Origin: a virus
IMG/VR virus record: IMGVR_UViG_3300037541_000632
Location: 1-64,000 of that record
Strand: one strand, 5' to 3'
DNA length: 64,000 nt
Position numbers and translations under genes: made by a program. Shown in pieces: positions 8,525-16,724 of the stretch (position 1 is its first letter; each line of letters opens with the position of its first letter). Under the pieces are notes generated by a model. The model ran no database searches, was not told where the DNA came from, and was given only the letters and a program-made list of their open reading frames with translations.

Positions 8525-8635
8525 TTAATTAAAAAATTCGTCTTCTTTACCGCAACTACAGCAAGGTTCTCCGGGACCGTTGCGCCAATTATGACAACCA
8601 ATGTAACATAACAATTTATCTATAAATTTATTCAT
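8525..8635 (-). CDS. Mini zinc-binding protein
   Basis: 36 codons, ATG at 8635. The sequence CYIGCHNW...GEPCCSCGKED has a C-x3-C-H and CC-x-C arrangement suited to one zinc ion. Tiny Zn-ribbon proteins of this kind are frequent in large phages. It fits between its neighbours with almost no spacing, which supports it. Confidence 0.5.
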   Translation of the reverse strand: MNKFIDKLLCYIGCHNWRNGPGEPCCSCGKEDEFFN

Positions 8636-8636
8636 G

Positions 8637-9215
8637 TTAAATACTGATTTCTTTCAAATTTTTGATTTTGGCAGTAATCACGTCCATAGCAACTGGCGTA
8701 TAATCGTGATGTTCGACACAAGCATTAAAATAAAAGGGATGCTGCTCATGAATAGGACCTAAAACCATCTGTGTGTCTTGTCCGATGATTCTTTCATGAA
8801 TATGCCCATGTAAATTAATGAATCCACGCTTAATGGAGTTCAAGTGTAACGGGATGTGAGTCATCATAACACCTTCTTTTGGTAAAATACGCATAGCATA
8901 CACTTCATCGAAGTAATCAGCGTAAAATTGGAAACCAAATATGTCATGGTTTCCCATAATAAGCCTCTTTTTACCATTTAGCCGCTTAACGACATCAATA
9001 TATCGTTTTTTCATTACCACATCACCAAGGTGATAGACCTTGTCATTCGGTTTAACGACGGAATTCCACTTATTTACGATATATTCGTCCATTTCCTCAA
9101 AACAAGAGAATCCTGGACGTACTTTTTCACCATTATCCCGGAGAAAAGTCAAAATATTCTCATGGGAGAAGTGAGTATCGGAAATAACAAAGGTATCTTT
9201 TTCAGTTTGCATCAT
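8637..9215 (-). CDS. Calcineurin-like metallophosphoesterase
   Basis: 192 aa. The dimetal motifs are all present and in order: SDTHFSH (12-18), YHLGDVV (61-67), GNHD (88-91), MTHIPLH (118-124) and HGHIH (136-140). This is the small phage and bacterial phosphoesterase type (MPE superfamily), probably hydrolysing phosphodiesters or nucleotides; the substrate cannot be told. The start may be the first or second Met. It overlaps the upstream gene by 14 nt. Confidence 0.9.
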   Translation of the reverse strand: MMQTEKDTFVISDTHFSHENILTFLRDNGEKVRPGFSCFEEMDEYIVNKWNSVVKPNDKVYHLGDVVMKKRYIDVVKRLNGKKRLIMGNHDIFGFQFYADYFDEVYAMRILPKEGVMMTHIPLHLNSIKRGFINLHGHIHERIIGQDTQMVLGPIHEQHPFYFNACVEHHDYTPVAMDVITAKIKNLKEISI

Positions 9216-9414
9216 TTTTTTGATCTTTTTTTACTTTTTTGTACAAAACTCGTTTTTGTTTCTTTATATTTAGTAATTGCATGGCCTTTAGTGCCTTTAC
9301 TGCTGTGTTTACTGCCAGTATGTAGCTATTGTAGCTCTGGTGATCCGGGCTTATTTGGCTTAATAAGCTGTCTAGCTGCGCTATTGCTGTTTCTAGGTTG
9401 CTATATGAACTCAT
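9202..9414 (-). CDS. Hypothetical helical protein
   Basis: 70 aa, predominantly helical with a Lys-rich tail (KKQKRVLYKKVKKDQKNDAN). It overlaps both neighbours (14 nt and 4 nt), so it is translationally coupled. No family recognised. Confidence 0.5.
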   Translation of the reverse strand: MSSYSNLETAIAQLDSLLSQISPDHQSYNSYILAVNTAVKALKAMQLLNIKKQKRVLYKKVKKDQKNDAN

Positions 9415-9833
9415 TTTACATTTAAATCAGAAACTGTGTTTAACTTTATACTAATATATTCAATTCCGTTGATTTCTTTAATGCTCCACAGCTTATCCTC
9501 AGGTACTTCTACGAATTCCAGTTTAGAAAAGCGATCATTCATAGCATCTAAACCGATAAAATCAGCCACCTCCAATAAAGCAGGATGATCTCGAGGTATA
9601 TCTGCGCAGTGGTGGATATATGTATTTTTAATTTCTTCCAAACCTTTACCGTCTTTAGTATTGATAAGCGCGGCGTGATAGTTTAACGCGCTTGTTTTCA
9701 GTAGAATAGACTTAAAATTCTCTGTATATTTTGTAAAAGGAATATTGGCCTTCTTCAGAAACAGCTCGTGAGCCTCTTTAGATAGCCCAAATCCTGCATT
9801 GTTCTTGTTAATAAGTACTTTCTTAGCGCTCAT
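9411..9833 (-). CDS. Conserved phage protein of unknown function
   Basis: 140 aa. The pattern INKNNAGFGLS...HHCADIPRDHPALLEV...KLEFVEVPED...IKEINGIEYIS matches a widespread phage family with an IPRDDPxLV core and a C-terminal VEIPDxVxWxIxE block. Its function is unknown. It heads a short minus-strand run and faces the divergent plus-strand lysis cassette. Confidence 0.65.
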   Translation of the reverse strand: MSAKKVLINKNNAGFGLSKEAHELFLKKANIPFTKYTENFKSILLKTSALNYHAALINTKDGKGLEEIKNTYIHHCADIPRDHPALLEVADFIGLDAMNDRFSKLEFVEVPEDKLWSIKEINGIEYISIKLNTVSDLNVK

Positions 9834-9903
9834 AATTATGTAAATTTATTTGCTTGCTTTTATTTCAATAAAGAGCTACAGTCTTTTGTCAACCCCTAAC
9901 ATT

Positions 9904-10101
9904 ATGGAAGAACTTGTAAACATCCTCAATCCTTATCTGGATAACCCTTGGGTAAAAGTTGCCACTGCTGTAGTCACTCTGGCGTCTACAATTGCGGCCC
10001 TGACTCCCACACCTAAGCCCGGCTCACTCTGGGCCAAAGCCTATAGCGTTATAGACTTCCTGGCTTTGAATATCGGCAAGGCCAAACAGCCTAGTAAGTA
10101 A
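9904..10101 (+). CDS. Small membrane protein, probable holin
   Basis: 65 aa from the ATG at 9904; an in-frame upstream ATG at 9850 lies in leader-like sequence. One hydrophobic helix (WVKVATAVVTLASTIAALTP) is followed by PTPKPGS and a second weakly hydrophobic helix. This small protein type recurs in phages, and its position just before the amidase gene suggests holin function (inference from context). A terminator hairpin follows at once. Confidence 0.6.
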   Translation: MEELVNILNPYLDNPWVKVATAVVTLASTIAALTPTPKPGSLWAKAYSVIDFLALNIGKAKQPSK

Positions 10102-10117
10102 ATTAAACCCGTAACAG

Positions 10118-10151
10118 AAGCTGCGTCATCGAAAGGTGACGCAGCTTTTTT
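10118..10151 (+). terminator. Rho-independent terminator after the holin-like gene
   Basis: Inverted repeat aagctgcgtca / tgacgcagctt with an 8-nt loop followed by a T run, 16 nt after the stop codon. It probably attenuates rather than blocks transcription into the amidase gene, which starts 39 nt on. Confidence 0.8.
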
Positions 10152-10189
10152 GTTTACATGCCGACCATAAACGGTAGAGTACCAGCCAT

Positions 10190-10960
10190 ATGAGTTACGC
10201 AAACGTAGGTAAAGTCTGGTCGTTAGAAAGTTTAGATACTTATCTAAATAGTGTTGAAAAGCCAACCTGGTGTAAAGGTGTGTGTTTGCACCATACAGCC
10301 GCACCATCACTGTCTATGCGCCCGCAAGGCTTGCTTAGCCAGCACATCCGTAATATGGAGTCATTTTACAAAAGCAAAGGATGGAGCGCGGGTCCTCATT
10401 TCTTTATTGATGAAAATGAGATCTTCGGTATGACTCCGCCAAATCTAAAAGGCGTACACGCTGTTTCCTTTAATGGTAGTGCAATAGGCATAGAAGTTCT
10501 TGGTGACTATGATACAGAATTTCACAATAGCGGCAGAGGATTAGAATGCTGGAAAACAACAGCGGCTGCTACAGCTAAAATTCTAAATTGGTTAAACCTA
10601 GAACCAAACTATAGCACTGTGTTATTCCATAGAGACGATCCCAAGACTACCAAGACATGCCCGGGATCTAGGGTACAGAAGAGCTGGGTTTTAGAACTTA
10701 TTAGATCTGTAAATACAAAGTCATTGGATAACCAAACAGTACATAACCCTGTGAATGACATGCAGTTTGTCCAAGTAGCAGAATATCTTCAGAATGTAAA
10801 AAATTATAGTTCTGAAGATATTAAAACCCTGCTAAAAAAAGACACTGACGGCTTATTCTACTTTGGCAATGAGTGGTTAGAAAATGCTTATTACGATGTT
10901 AAACAAAAGTCTACGGTGGCTCCAATTAAAGAACTGTATAACATACCTAAAAAGAAATGA
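10190..10960 (+). CDS. N-acetylmuramoyl-L-alanine amidase (endolysin)
   Basis: 256 aa. The amidase_2/PGRP fold occupies about residues 28-172, with zinc ligands His34 (VCLHHT), His147 (VLFHRDD) and Cys157 (TCPGS). GPHFFIDENE (69-78) and IGIEVLGDY (99-107) are family landmarks. It should cleave the bond between MurNAc and L-Ala during host lysis. The C-terminal ~80 residues have no recognised domain and may bind the wall or regulate activity. It is flanked by a holin-like gene and a lipoprotein gene. No signal peptide, so a holin is required. Confidence 0.92.
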   Translation: MSYANVGKVWSLESLDTYLNSVEKPTWCKGVCLHHTAAPSLSMRPQGLLSQHIRNMESFYKSKGWSAGPHFFIDENEIFGMTPPNLKGVHAVSFNGSAIGIEVLGDYDTEFHNSGRGLECWKTTAAATAKILNWLNLEPNYSTVLFHRDDPKTTKTCPGSRVQKSWVLELIRSVNTKSLDNQTVHNPVNDMQFVQVAEYLQNVKNYSSEDIKTLLKKDTDGLFYFGNEWLENAYYDVKQKSTVAPIKELYNIPKKK

Positions 10961-11244
10961 ATCCAGTTACATCGATTATAGATCTAATTAAGTATGCGCT
11001 TAAAGCGCTTACAGCTTTTTTAGAACTTCGCAGAGAGACATATTTTTTAGAAGCCTCAGCAAAACATTTAGAATACAAAGAAAGTATCAGAAATGAAATC
11101 ACTAAACTTCGCAATCAAGGTACTAGTATTGCTACAGATCGTGCTGATCTCCTCATGCACTCACTCCAAGAAAGAGAGCGTGCTTGGGAGCGTGCATCAG
11201 CCACCTATTTTAGCTATACAAGCGGGAACAAGAATCTTAACTAA
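10957..11244 (+). CDS. Putative inner spanin-like or lysis accessory protein
   Basis: 95 aa, coupled to the amidase gene by ATGA overlap. It has an N-terminal hydrophobic/amphipathic segment (TSIIDLIKYALKALTAFLEL) and then a charged coiled-coil-like stretch. A lipoprotein gene is embedded in another frame inside its 3' half, as in Rz/Rz1 pairs. The transmembrane helix is not convincing, so inner-spanin identity is tentative. Confidence 0.5.
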   Translation: MNPVTSIIDLIKYALKALTAFLELRRETYFLEASAKHLEYKESIRNEITKLRNQGTSIATDRADLLMHSLQERERAWERASATYFSYTSGNKNLN

Positions 11245-11332
11245 AGAAGGACTATACATCGTAGAGAAAGACGAAGTATGGCATTCAGACAGACGCTACC
11301 GGGAGTTGGAGATGCGTCTGTCTTATAAGTGA
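11093..11332 (+). CDS. Lipoprotein, probable outer spanin
   Basis: 79 aa. It has a clear lipoprotein signal: basic start (MKSLNFAIK), hydrophobic VLVLLQIVLI, then lipobox ISSC with Cys22 as the acylated residue. It starts inside the preceding gene in a different frame, the nested layout typical of spanin pairs. An outer-membrane lipoprotein in a lysis cassette implies a Gram-negative host (inference from spanin biology). Confidence 0.7.
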   Translation: MKSLNFAIKVLVLLQIVLISSCTHSKKESVLGSVHQPPILAIQAGTRILTKEGLYIVEKDEVWHSDRRYRELEMRLSYK

Positions 11333-12001
11333 TCAGGTCCAGAAATAGTTTCTGAACTTGATCATCTGAATCAGTATATTTTCATCTGTCTGGTCGATAA
11401 GAGCTTCCAGGCGATTTACTTCTTTGTACATATCTTGGTATTCCTCAATAGCACTAGGTTTAAGTAAAACAGATATATTCCGACTTGGATAAGCTTTGTC
11501 TTTTTCTTTTTCAAGATTAGCTCTTCCTTCGTTAATCCAAACGCACGCCGTATTTAGCCATGCTTTAAACTCAGCGTGTTCCTCGTGCGCCTGCCAGTCT
11601 ACCATTGATTCATCTGCTTCTTTTTTGAACTGCAGAATAGTAGCAAAGTTTACATACAAAATTATTGATGCGGTATCCGCATACCTTTTGGGTACAGCTT
11701 TCCTAATCATAGCGTTCTCTGGTACAAAGAATGTTTTTACCTTGTACCGCAGGGACCGCCATTTACGATAAAGCTTATACTCTATATCTTCAATAGCGTC
11801 ACGAATAGCATACTGAATAGGATGCGCCTTCATAACATTAACCCGCCACGCATCCCATTCTTCCATACTAGCCGCAAAAGGAACGCTATAAAAATAACCT
11901 TTGAATTCTAGATATTTAAACAACTTGGAAAAAATACCACGTTGCAGTCTTATTTCTTTAATTTGTTCTTCAGTCATTGTGTAGGCTTTTTGATTTTTCA
12001 T
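11333..12001 (-). CDS. Conserved phage protein of unknown function
   Basis: 222 aa. The central WDAWRVNVMKAHPIQYAIRD...LYRKWRSLRYKVKTFFVPE segment resembles a large-phage family of unknown function. It is helix-rich, with no membrane segment. It overlaps the downstream end of the double glycosyltransferase gene by 4 nt and converges on the lysis cassette stop with no spacing. Confidence 0.5.
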   Translation of the reverse strand: MKNQKAYTMTEEQIKEIRLQRGIFSKLFKYLEFKGYFYSVPFAASMEEWDAWRVNVMKAHPIQYAIRDAIEDIEYKLYRKWRSLRYKVKTFFVPENAMIRKAVPKRYADTASIILYVNFATILQFKKEADESMVDWQAHEEHAEFKAWLNTACVWINEGRANLEKEKDKAYPSRNISVLLKPSAIEEYQDMYKEVNRLEALIDQTDENILIQMIKFRNYFWT

Positions 12002-13752
12002 TTTAGCTTTTCAAACTCAATTAAATTCTTTGCAATTCTTTCTCTTTCGTGCGCGGGAATCAGCTGAGCAGCAAGAGGACTTTCAATAAGCGTTTTAGCT
12101 GCTTTAATTGCCTCGCCCTTGTTACCACTGCGCGCAGCCATAATTGAATACTCATCCAGCATACGCCATTGCTGAATATCAGCGCGAACAAACAAACTAT
12201 CTCTGGTAGGCGGGATCTTGACACCTAAAGAAACAAATGCCCAAGCTAATGCAAAGCGTTCTTTATCTCTCAAATAAATAATAAGATCAAATAAAGCGTC
12301 TACGCGCGAAGGTCGATATTCCCAGGCCTTGAGAAACGCATCAATAATTTCTTCATCTTTATATTTAAGCGAGGTCTTGAGGCGAGCTACCATGTACTTA
12401 GAATAGTACACCTCTTCTTCCCAGCCTCCGAGATCTGCTCGCTGTTGATACGCGATAAGGGAACGCTCATGCATTCCAGCATCTCTGTAACTTTGCGCCA
12501 AATAAAAAGTATATCTGCTTTTAAGACCGTCATCGATTGTATCCGCTAGTAGTGCTTTCTCTAAAATAAGAGCGTCACTGATATATTTCTTCTGCCCAGA
12601 AAATCCGTTTCTAGTATCAGAGGCAGAAGCATGAATAATAACATTATTCAATACAACCGCTGGAAACATTTTAACGTCTTTAGGACCATCCAGATACTCA
12701 TGCAGCACGCCTACATATTTCCATTCATAAGCGTTATTCACAACCTGCACTCTGCTGTATTCAAGCCCGCCATGAATAATTTTAAGATGGTATTGATCAA
12801 ACTTTAGATTTTTAAGTACATTCTTATCGCCTTTAATTTCAATGTAATCATCAGCGTCCATTACAAGAGTATAGTCACCCTTATCTCTAGCAAGTTTAAG
12901 CGACTCTGTTCTGTTGGTAGCAAAATCAATCCAAGGCCGTTCATGAAGTTCCCCGGGAATGCCCCACTCAGCCATAAGGTCTTTGATAAGCTGCTGTGTG
13001 CCATCGGTTGAACCCGTGTCGCAGATTACCCAAGAATCAATGGTGTCCTTAACAGACTCAAGGCAGCGACGCATATTGTGAAGTTCATTCTTCACAATCA
13101 TAGCCAGCACAATTTTAGAATTTGCCGGGCGAGTTAGTTCCAGAAACTTACCATGCCCTTGCATATAATTTCTCTGATCATTACTCTCCAGATAAGTTTT
13201 ATCCCACTCTGCTTTATTAAAAATAGGATGTTTATGCTCAAGCACAATATGCTTAGCCTCTTTAATTACACCGTCTTTATGTGCAGCCCAGGTAAAATAG
13301 TTATCACTGTATACGCTAAAGAAATCAGGATGAAACAAAAAGCCCTGCGTCTCATAGCGCTTACGATTTAGAATAGCCATGCAGAGCAAGTCATCTGTGC
13401 GATGCCCATCTGAAATAGCCAACACCTGTTCTCCTTCTACACCTTCAAACTCCTTGATAATGCTTTCGTCCCAACCCTCAACTGGTTCCCAGTCGTCAGA
13501 CAGCTGAATAAGGATTTCACCATTACTAGCTTTAGCACATGCATTCCAAGCAGCTACGCAACCTTTACCTCGCGCCACAATAACTCTTTGAGTATTAATA
13601 TCTGTAAGGCTATCGTTATCGTCATCATCAATACCAAAGATATGTTCAATAGCTTTAGGATCTTTAGCCGAGTTCAACCATTTATCACGACATTCAGTAG
13701 CTTGTTTCGAACGTCCACGGGTTGCATGCAGGAGGGATATTTTATAGCTCAT
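11998..13752 (-). CDS. Double-domain GT2 glycosyltransferase with TPR-like tail
   Basis: 584 aa. Residues 1-120 form a GT2-like nucleotide-sugar domain (ISLLHATRGR, GIDDDDND, IQLSDDW). Residues ~212-330 are a second, canonical GT2 domain (VLAMIVKNELHNMRRCLES, ICDTGSTDGTQ, YTLVMDADDYIEI with the DxD motif). The remaining ~230 residues look like helical TPR-type repeats (SRYTFYLAQSYRDAGMHERS). This resembles SunS-like GT2 proteins fused to an extra transferase. It may add two sugars in sequence to a phage or host glycan. Confidence 0.8.
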   Translation of the reverse strand: MSYKISLLHATRGRSKQATECRDKWLNSAKDPKAIEHIFGIDDDDNDSLTDINTQRVIVARGKGCVAAWNACAKASNGEILIQLSDDWEPVEGWDESIIKEFEGVEGEQVLAISDGHRTDDLLCMAILNRKRYETQGFLFHPDFFSVYSDNYFTWAAHKDGVIKEAKHIVLEHKHPIFNKAEWDKTYLESNDQRNYMQGHGKFLELTRPANSKIVLAMIVKNELHNMRRCLESVKDTIDSWVICDTGSTDGTQQLIKDLMAEWGIPGELHERPWIDFATNRTESLKLARDKGDYTLVMDADDYIEIKGDKNVLKNLKFDQYHLKIIHGGLEYSRVQVVNNAYEWKYVGVLHEYLDGPKDVKMFPAVVLNNVIIHASASDTRNGFSGQKKYISDALILEKALLADTIDDGLKSRYTFYLAQSYRDAGMHERSLIAYQQRADLGGWEEEVYYSKYMVARLKTSLKYKDEEIIDAFLKAWEYRPSRVDALFDLIIYLRDKERFALAWAFVSLGVKIPPTRDSLFVRADIQQWRMLDEYSIMAARSGNKGEAIKAAKTLIESPLAAQLIPAHERERIAKNLIEFEKLK

Positions 13753-13965
13753 AAAAAGGTATCAACTTCTATATAGAGAAGTAGAATCTTGTAAAGAGCA
13801 AAAAATAAAAAACCTCTCAGCCATACACTATATTCAGGTGATCAGTCTGCAGGGAGTGTATAACTGAGAGTCGGTTCCACTTTTTGTTTATTTGTAGCTT
13901 CCCCAATTTTTAAGAGCACCCGACAAATTGCGCATCGTTGAGAGGCGTGCCGAGTATACAATAAA
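13753..13965 (-). promoter_or_regulatory. Intergenic region with quasi-palindrome upstream of the GT2 gene
   Basis: A 213-nt gap. Close to the GT2 start lies the near-palindrome acttctatatagagaagt (about 13767-13784), a possible operator or promoter element. The rest holds the terminator hairpin at 13799-13870 and about 90 nt with no coding potential that I can see. Confidence 0.35.
13799..13870 (-). terminator. Long-loop terminator hairpin
   Basis: On the minus strand CTCTCAG-tt-ATACACT pairs with AGTGTAT-gg-CTGAGAG across a 25-nt loop, followed by GTTTTTTATTTTTT. It would end transcription from the 14-16 kb genes and insulate the GT2 gene. The long loop could itself fold or bind a factor. 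Confidence 0.65.
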
Positions 13966-14394
13966 TTAATCGCAGCTATTGAGACGTTTGTCAACAGCAT
14001 TGAGAGCGTTGACTATAAATGTAGCAAAGTCAGAATAAATAGTTGTAGCAATAATTTCTCCTGACTTGCTGTAAATTCTGTAGTCCATAAGAGTACTTTT
14101 AATTTCATACGGCCCGGGAAACTCGGTTTGCAAAGTAAAATGCGCAGCTGTTTCTAATGTAGGTTTAATTAACAGACTGAACTCTTTATTTTCTTTTTTT
14201 AGAGCTTCTAGTTCCTTGGAGAAATGCAAATTAGCAGCTCTTAAATTGTCTATGTCTGCGGGTAGGTATGGAATACGCTCAACTAATTTATCAGCGTATT
14301 TACGGCTTTCGTTTAAAGCAGCCCTAAGCTGCTTAACTTCTAACTGAAGATTATCTATAGTTTCCAGTTGTTTCTTTTTATGTTTATTGGGCAT
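13966..14394 (-). CDS. Coiled-coil protein, unknown
   Basis: 142 aa from the ATG at 14394, chosen because it overlaps the preceding lipoprotein gene by 11 nt. Residues 5-80 are a long coiled coil (KKKQLETIDNLQLEVKQLRA...LEALKKENKEF), followed by a small beta-rich domain. No family recognised. Confidence 0.55.
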   Translation of the reverse strand: MPNKHKKKQLETIDNLQLEVKQLRAALNESRKYADKLVERIPYLPADIDNLRAANLHFSKELEALKKENKEFSLLIKPTLETAAHFTLQTEFPGPYEIKSTLMDYRIYSKSGEIIATTIYSDFATFIVNALNAVDKRLNSCD

Positions 14395-14533
14395 AGGGTA
14401 CAGCAGGAAAAACAAACTCTTTCTTTTTAACTATAACTTTAGGCGCTTCTGGTGATTTAAATTGTACCTCTTCTTTATGCGTACAGGATACAATTATCAA
14501 TGAATATAACAGTGATACTAAATACTTTTTCAT
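14384..14533 (-). CDS. Small lipoprotein
   Basis: 49 aa with a textbook lipoprotein signal: MKKYLVSLLYSLIIVSC, acylated Cys17. The mature part is short and Lys/Pro-rich (SPEAPKVIVKKKEFVF). It is coupled at both ends (ATGA overlap upstream, 11-nt overlap downstream). It could be a second spanin-like or a superinfection-exclusion lipoprotein. Confidence 0.6.
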   Translation of the reverse strand: MKKYLVSLLYSLIIVSCTHKEEVQFKSPEAPKVIVKKKEFVFPAVPYAQ

Positions 14534-14991
14534 AGTAGGATTAGGAATGCGCTTTGAACTTCTTGAGGTGAAAGGAAAGTTTCTTTTGCTGTCTGTGGTT
14601 CAAAAAATCTTAACTGGAATTCTTCTTTACCTGCTACCTTTACAACAGCACAATTGATAGAGTGATTACCTATTTCATTATCTTTGTAATTAAATACTCC
14701 CAAAGATAAACCAGCTGGCGCGCTGTTTTTGTCTCCCCACTGCAGCGCATGAGACATCTGTCCTAAAGCCTGCACAACGCGTGAGTATTTATCGCAATCT
14801 CTGTATTGAGCTTGCCAGTCCTTCAAGGTATCGATTACCTGCGTAGATAATTCCCAAAAGAACTGAGGTGCTTTAACTGCATCCAGATAAACATAATTGT
14901 CATCCATTAAACAGACACAGTTCTTTTTAATACCGCTAGCTTCAATGACTTTAAGTATGTGGCTCCTATTGTATGTTTTGATTTCAGACAT
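14530..14991 (-). CDS. Conserved phage protein with HSINCAV...FEPQT motif
   Basis: 153 aa. The C-terminal GNHSINCAVVKV...RFFEPQTAKE pattern recurs in phage proteins whose function is not established; a papain-like or lectin-like fold is sometimes suspected. Potential catalytic Cys and His residues are present but I cannot assign them. Confidence 0.5.
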   Translation of the reverse strand: MSEIKTYNRSHILKVIEASGIKKNCVCLMDDNYVYLDAVKAPQFFWELSTQVIDTLKDWQAQYRDCDKYSRVVQALGQMSHALQWGDKNSAPAGLSLGVFNYKDNEIGNHSINCAVVKVAGKEEFQLRFFEPQTAKETFLSPQEVQSAFLILL

Positions 14992-15007
14992 AAAGTAAAA
15001 TGTTAGT

Positions 15008-15082
15008 TGGCTCCCAGAGTAGGGCTCGAACCTACGACCTAATGGTTAACAGCCATCCGCTCTACCGCTGAGCTACCCGGGA
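15008..15082 (-). tRNA. tRNA-Asn (GTT)
   Basis: Complete cloverleaf on the minus strand: D stem GCTC/GAGC, anticodon loop CTGTTAA, T loop TTCGAGC, discriminator G and encoded CCA (15008-15010). It reads AAC/AAU. Confidence 0.93.
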
Positions 15083-15125
15083 ATATTGGAATCTACTTTG
15101 TCCTATACGATAAGCCAATAAAAAA

Positions 15126-15200
15126 TGGTACTCCGAGAAGGACTCGAACCTTCAACCAATACCTTAAAAGGGTACTGCTCTACCATTGAGCTATCGGAGC
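15126..15200 (-). tRNA. tRNA-Lys (TTT)
   Basis: Cloverleaf with acceptor GCTCCGA/TCGGAGT (G-U first pair), anticodon loop CTTTTAA, T loop TTCGAGT, discriminator A and encoded CCA (15126-15128). It reads AAA/AAG. Confidence 0.93.
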
Positions 15201-15202
15201 AT

Positions 15203-15279
15203 TGGAGCTCTGGGTCGGGGTCGAACCGACGAACCTCATGATTACAAATCACGTGCTCTACCAACTGAGCTACCAGAGC
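15203..15279 (-). tRNA. tRNA-Thr (TGT)
   Basis: Acceptor GCTCTGG/CCAGAGC, anticodon stem CGTGA/TCATG around loop TTTGTAA, T stem GTCGG/CCGAC, discriminator T and encoded CCA (15203-15205). It lies only 2 nt from tRNA-Lys, so the two are processed from one transcript. Confidence 0.93.
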
Positions 15280-15320
15280 ATGCGCGTTTGATAATCTTTA
15301 TTCTGAGATAGTCAAACGCT

Positions 15321-15581
15321 TTATTTAATAGAGTATTTAACTTCTATTTCTAATAGTTCAAACTCATCTTTATCTTTTTTATCTATCAGATCAGTTTTAA
15401 GTATGCTACGATCAAAGTCTTCTTCAATTACATTCCTAGCACTGTAAGCAGCCGCAGGAACGAAGTCATTAACGAGAAAAAGGTAAGGATCATTAAAAAT
15501 AAAGAAATTGAATACCACCCATTTACCTGTAGGTTTATGGCGGTACATAAACTTTTTCTCAACTGCAATTGTGTTTTCCAT
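15321..15581 (-). CDS. Hypothetical protein
   Basis: 86 aa, mixed alpha/beta (KFMYRHKPTGKWVVFNFFIF...NVIEEDFDRSILKT). It lies between tRNA-Thr and tRNA-Gln on the same strand. No family recognised. Confidence 0.5.
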   Translation of the reverse strand: MENTIAVEKKFMYRHKPTGKWVVFNFFIFNDPYLFLVNDFVPAAAYSARNVIEEDFDRSILKTDLIDKKDKDEFELLEIEVKYSIK

Positions 15582-15592
15582 AAGTTTTAAGA

Positions 15593-15666
15593 TGGTAGCC
15601 CTCCCAGGACTCGAACCTAGAACGAGAGAATCAAAATCTCCTGTGTTACCTTTACACCAAAGGGCT
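15593..15666 (-). tRNA. tRNA-Gln (TTG)
   Basis: Acceptor AGCCCTT/GAGGGCT, D stem GTG/CAC, anticodon loop TTTTGAT, T loop TTCGAGT, discriminator A and encoded CCA (15593-15595). Its 5' end overlaps the stop region of the GDP-fucose-synthase-like gene by two bases, so it is co-transcribed with that gene. Confidence 0.92.
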
Positions 15667-16609
15667 ATAATCTGATGTTGCCTGAAGCAAGCTCAAACTT
15701 ATAATTCATATACGTCTGAGTAATTCCTTCTTCAAGTTTTATCTTTGGACTCCAGCCAATATATCTCATTCTACTAGAATCCATGATTTTACGCATAGTT
15801 CCGTCAGGCTTACTGCTGTCAAAGTTAATGGTGCCTTTAAAACCAACAGTAGATGCAATTAACGTAGCTAGGTCCTTGATACTAATGTCAGAACCATAAC
15901 CGACATTATAAATATATTGGCATGTGGTTAGCTCCATTAATAGTTTACAAGCTTTCGCCAGATCATCTACATGTAGGAACTCGCGCATGGGCGCGCCCGT
16001 ACCCCACAGAGTAACTGTGTCTTCTTTTCTAATATACTGAGAAGCCTCAAAGAATCTGCGAATTAATGCCGGGAGTACGTGACTAGTTTCTAGATTATAG
16101 TTATCTCCCGGACCATACAGGTTGCATGGCATAAGCGCTAGATATTCCAATCCCTTAGCCTTGCGATAATACTCACAGAGTTTTACACCGCATATTTTAG
16201 CCAGGGCATAAGCTTCATTAGTCTTCTCCAAAGGACCAGCAAGTAAATCAGCTTCAGAAATAGGACGATCAAATCCTTTTGGATAAATACAGGAGCTGCC
16301 AAAATAAATTAATTTAGGTACATTGTATTTAGCTGCAGTGTTAATACAGTTGTTAGCAATGGCCATGTTGTCTGTAAAGAATTCTACAGGGTTATTAGCA
16401 TTAGCTAAAATACCTCCAACTTTACCTGCAGCCACAATCACAGCCTGGATAGGCCCTTTGTATTTAAAGTAATAATCTACAGCTTGTGCATCGCACAAAT
16501 CAAGTTCCTGCCTCGTGGGTGCAAGCACATGATATTTTGTTTCATTGTTAAGCAATCTATGAATTGCTTTACCTACCATTCCATTAGCGCCTAATAACAG
16601 TACAGTCAT
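15665..16609 (-). CDS. fcl: GDP-L-fucose synthase-like epimerase/reductase
   Basis: 314 aa. The NAD(P)-binding Rossmann loop GANGMVG is at 7-13. The catalytic triad of the extended SDR family is Ser105/106 (YFGSSCIYP), Tyr134 and Lys138 (YALAK). PCNLYGPGDNYN and the C-terminal GTGAPMREFLHVDDLA motif are typical of GDP-4-keto-6-deoxymannose epimerase/reductase. It would supply GDP-fucose to the phage glycosyltransferases. No GDP-mannose dehydratase is in the window, so the host or another locus must provide the precursor. Confidence 0.88.
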   Translation of the reverse strand: MTVLLLGANGMVGKAIHRLLNNETKYHVLAPTRQELDLCDAQAVDYYFKYKGPIQAVIVAAGKVGGILANANNPVEFFTDNMAIANNCINTAAKYNVPKLIYFGSSCIYPKGFDRPISEADLLAGPLEKTNEAYALAKICGVKLCEYYRKAKGLEYLALMPCNLYGPGDNYNLETSHVLPALIRRFFEASQYIRKEDTVTLWGTGAPMREFLHVDDLAKACKLLMELTTCQYIYNVGYGSDISIKDLATLIASTVGFKGTINFDSSKPDGTMRKIMDSSRMRYIGWSPKIKLEEGITQTYMNYKFELASGNIRL

Positions 16610-16669
16610 AGTAATTTAAGTTTATTGTGTGTCCTTTAGCTTTGCATTAGTAACAGCATAAGCAATAGA

Positions 16670-16713
16670 TAAAAATAATATCCGGACGCTGCATCGCTGC
16701 AGCGCCCGGATAT
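16670..16713 (-). terminator. Strong intrinsic terminator
   Basis: A 16-bp inverted repeat (ATATCCGGGCGCTGCA with TGCAGCGTCCGGATAT, one G-U) closed by a GCGA tetraloop, then TATTTTTA on the minus strand. It follows the 56-codon gene by about 10 nt. Confidence 0.85.
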
Positions 16714-16724
16714 ATCTGTCAGTA

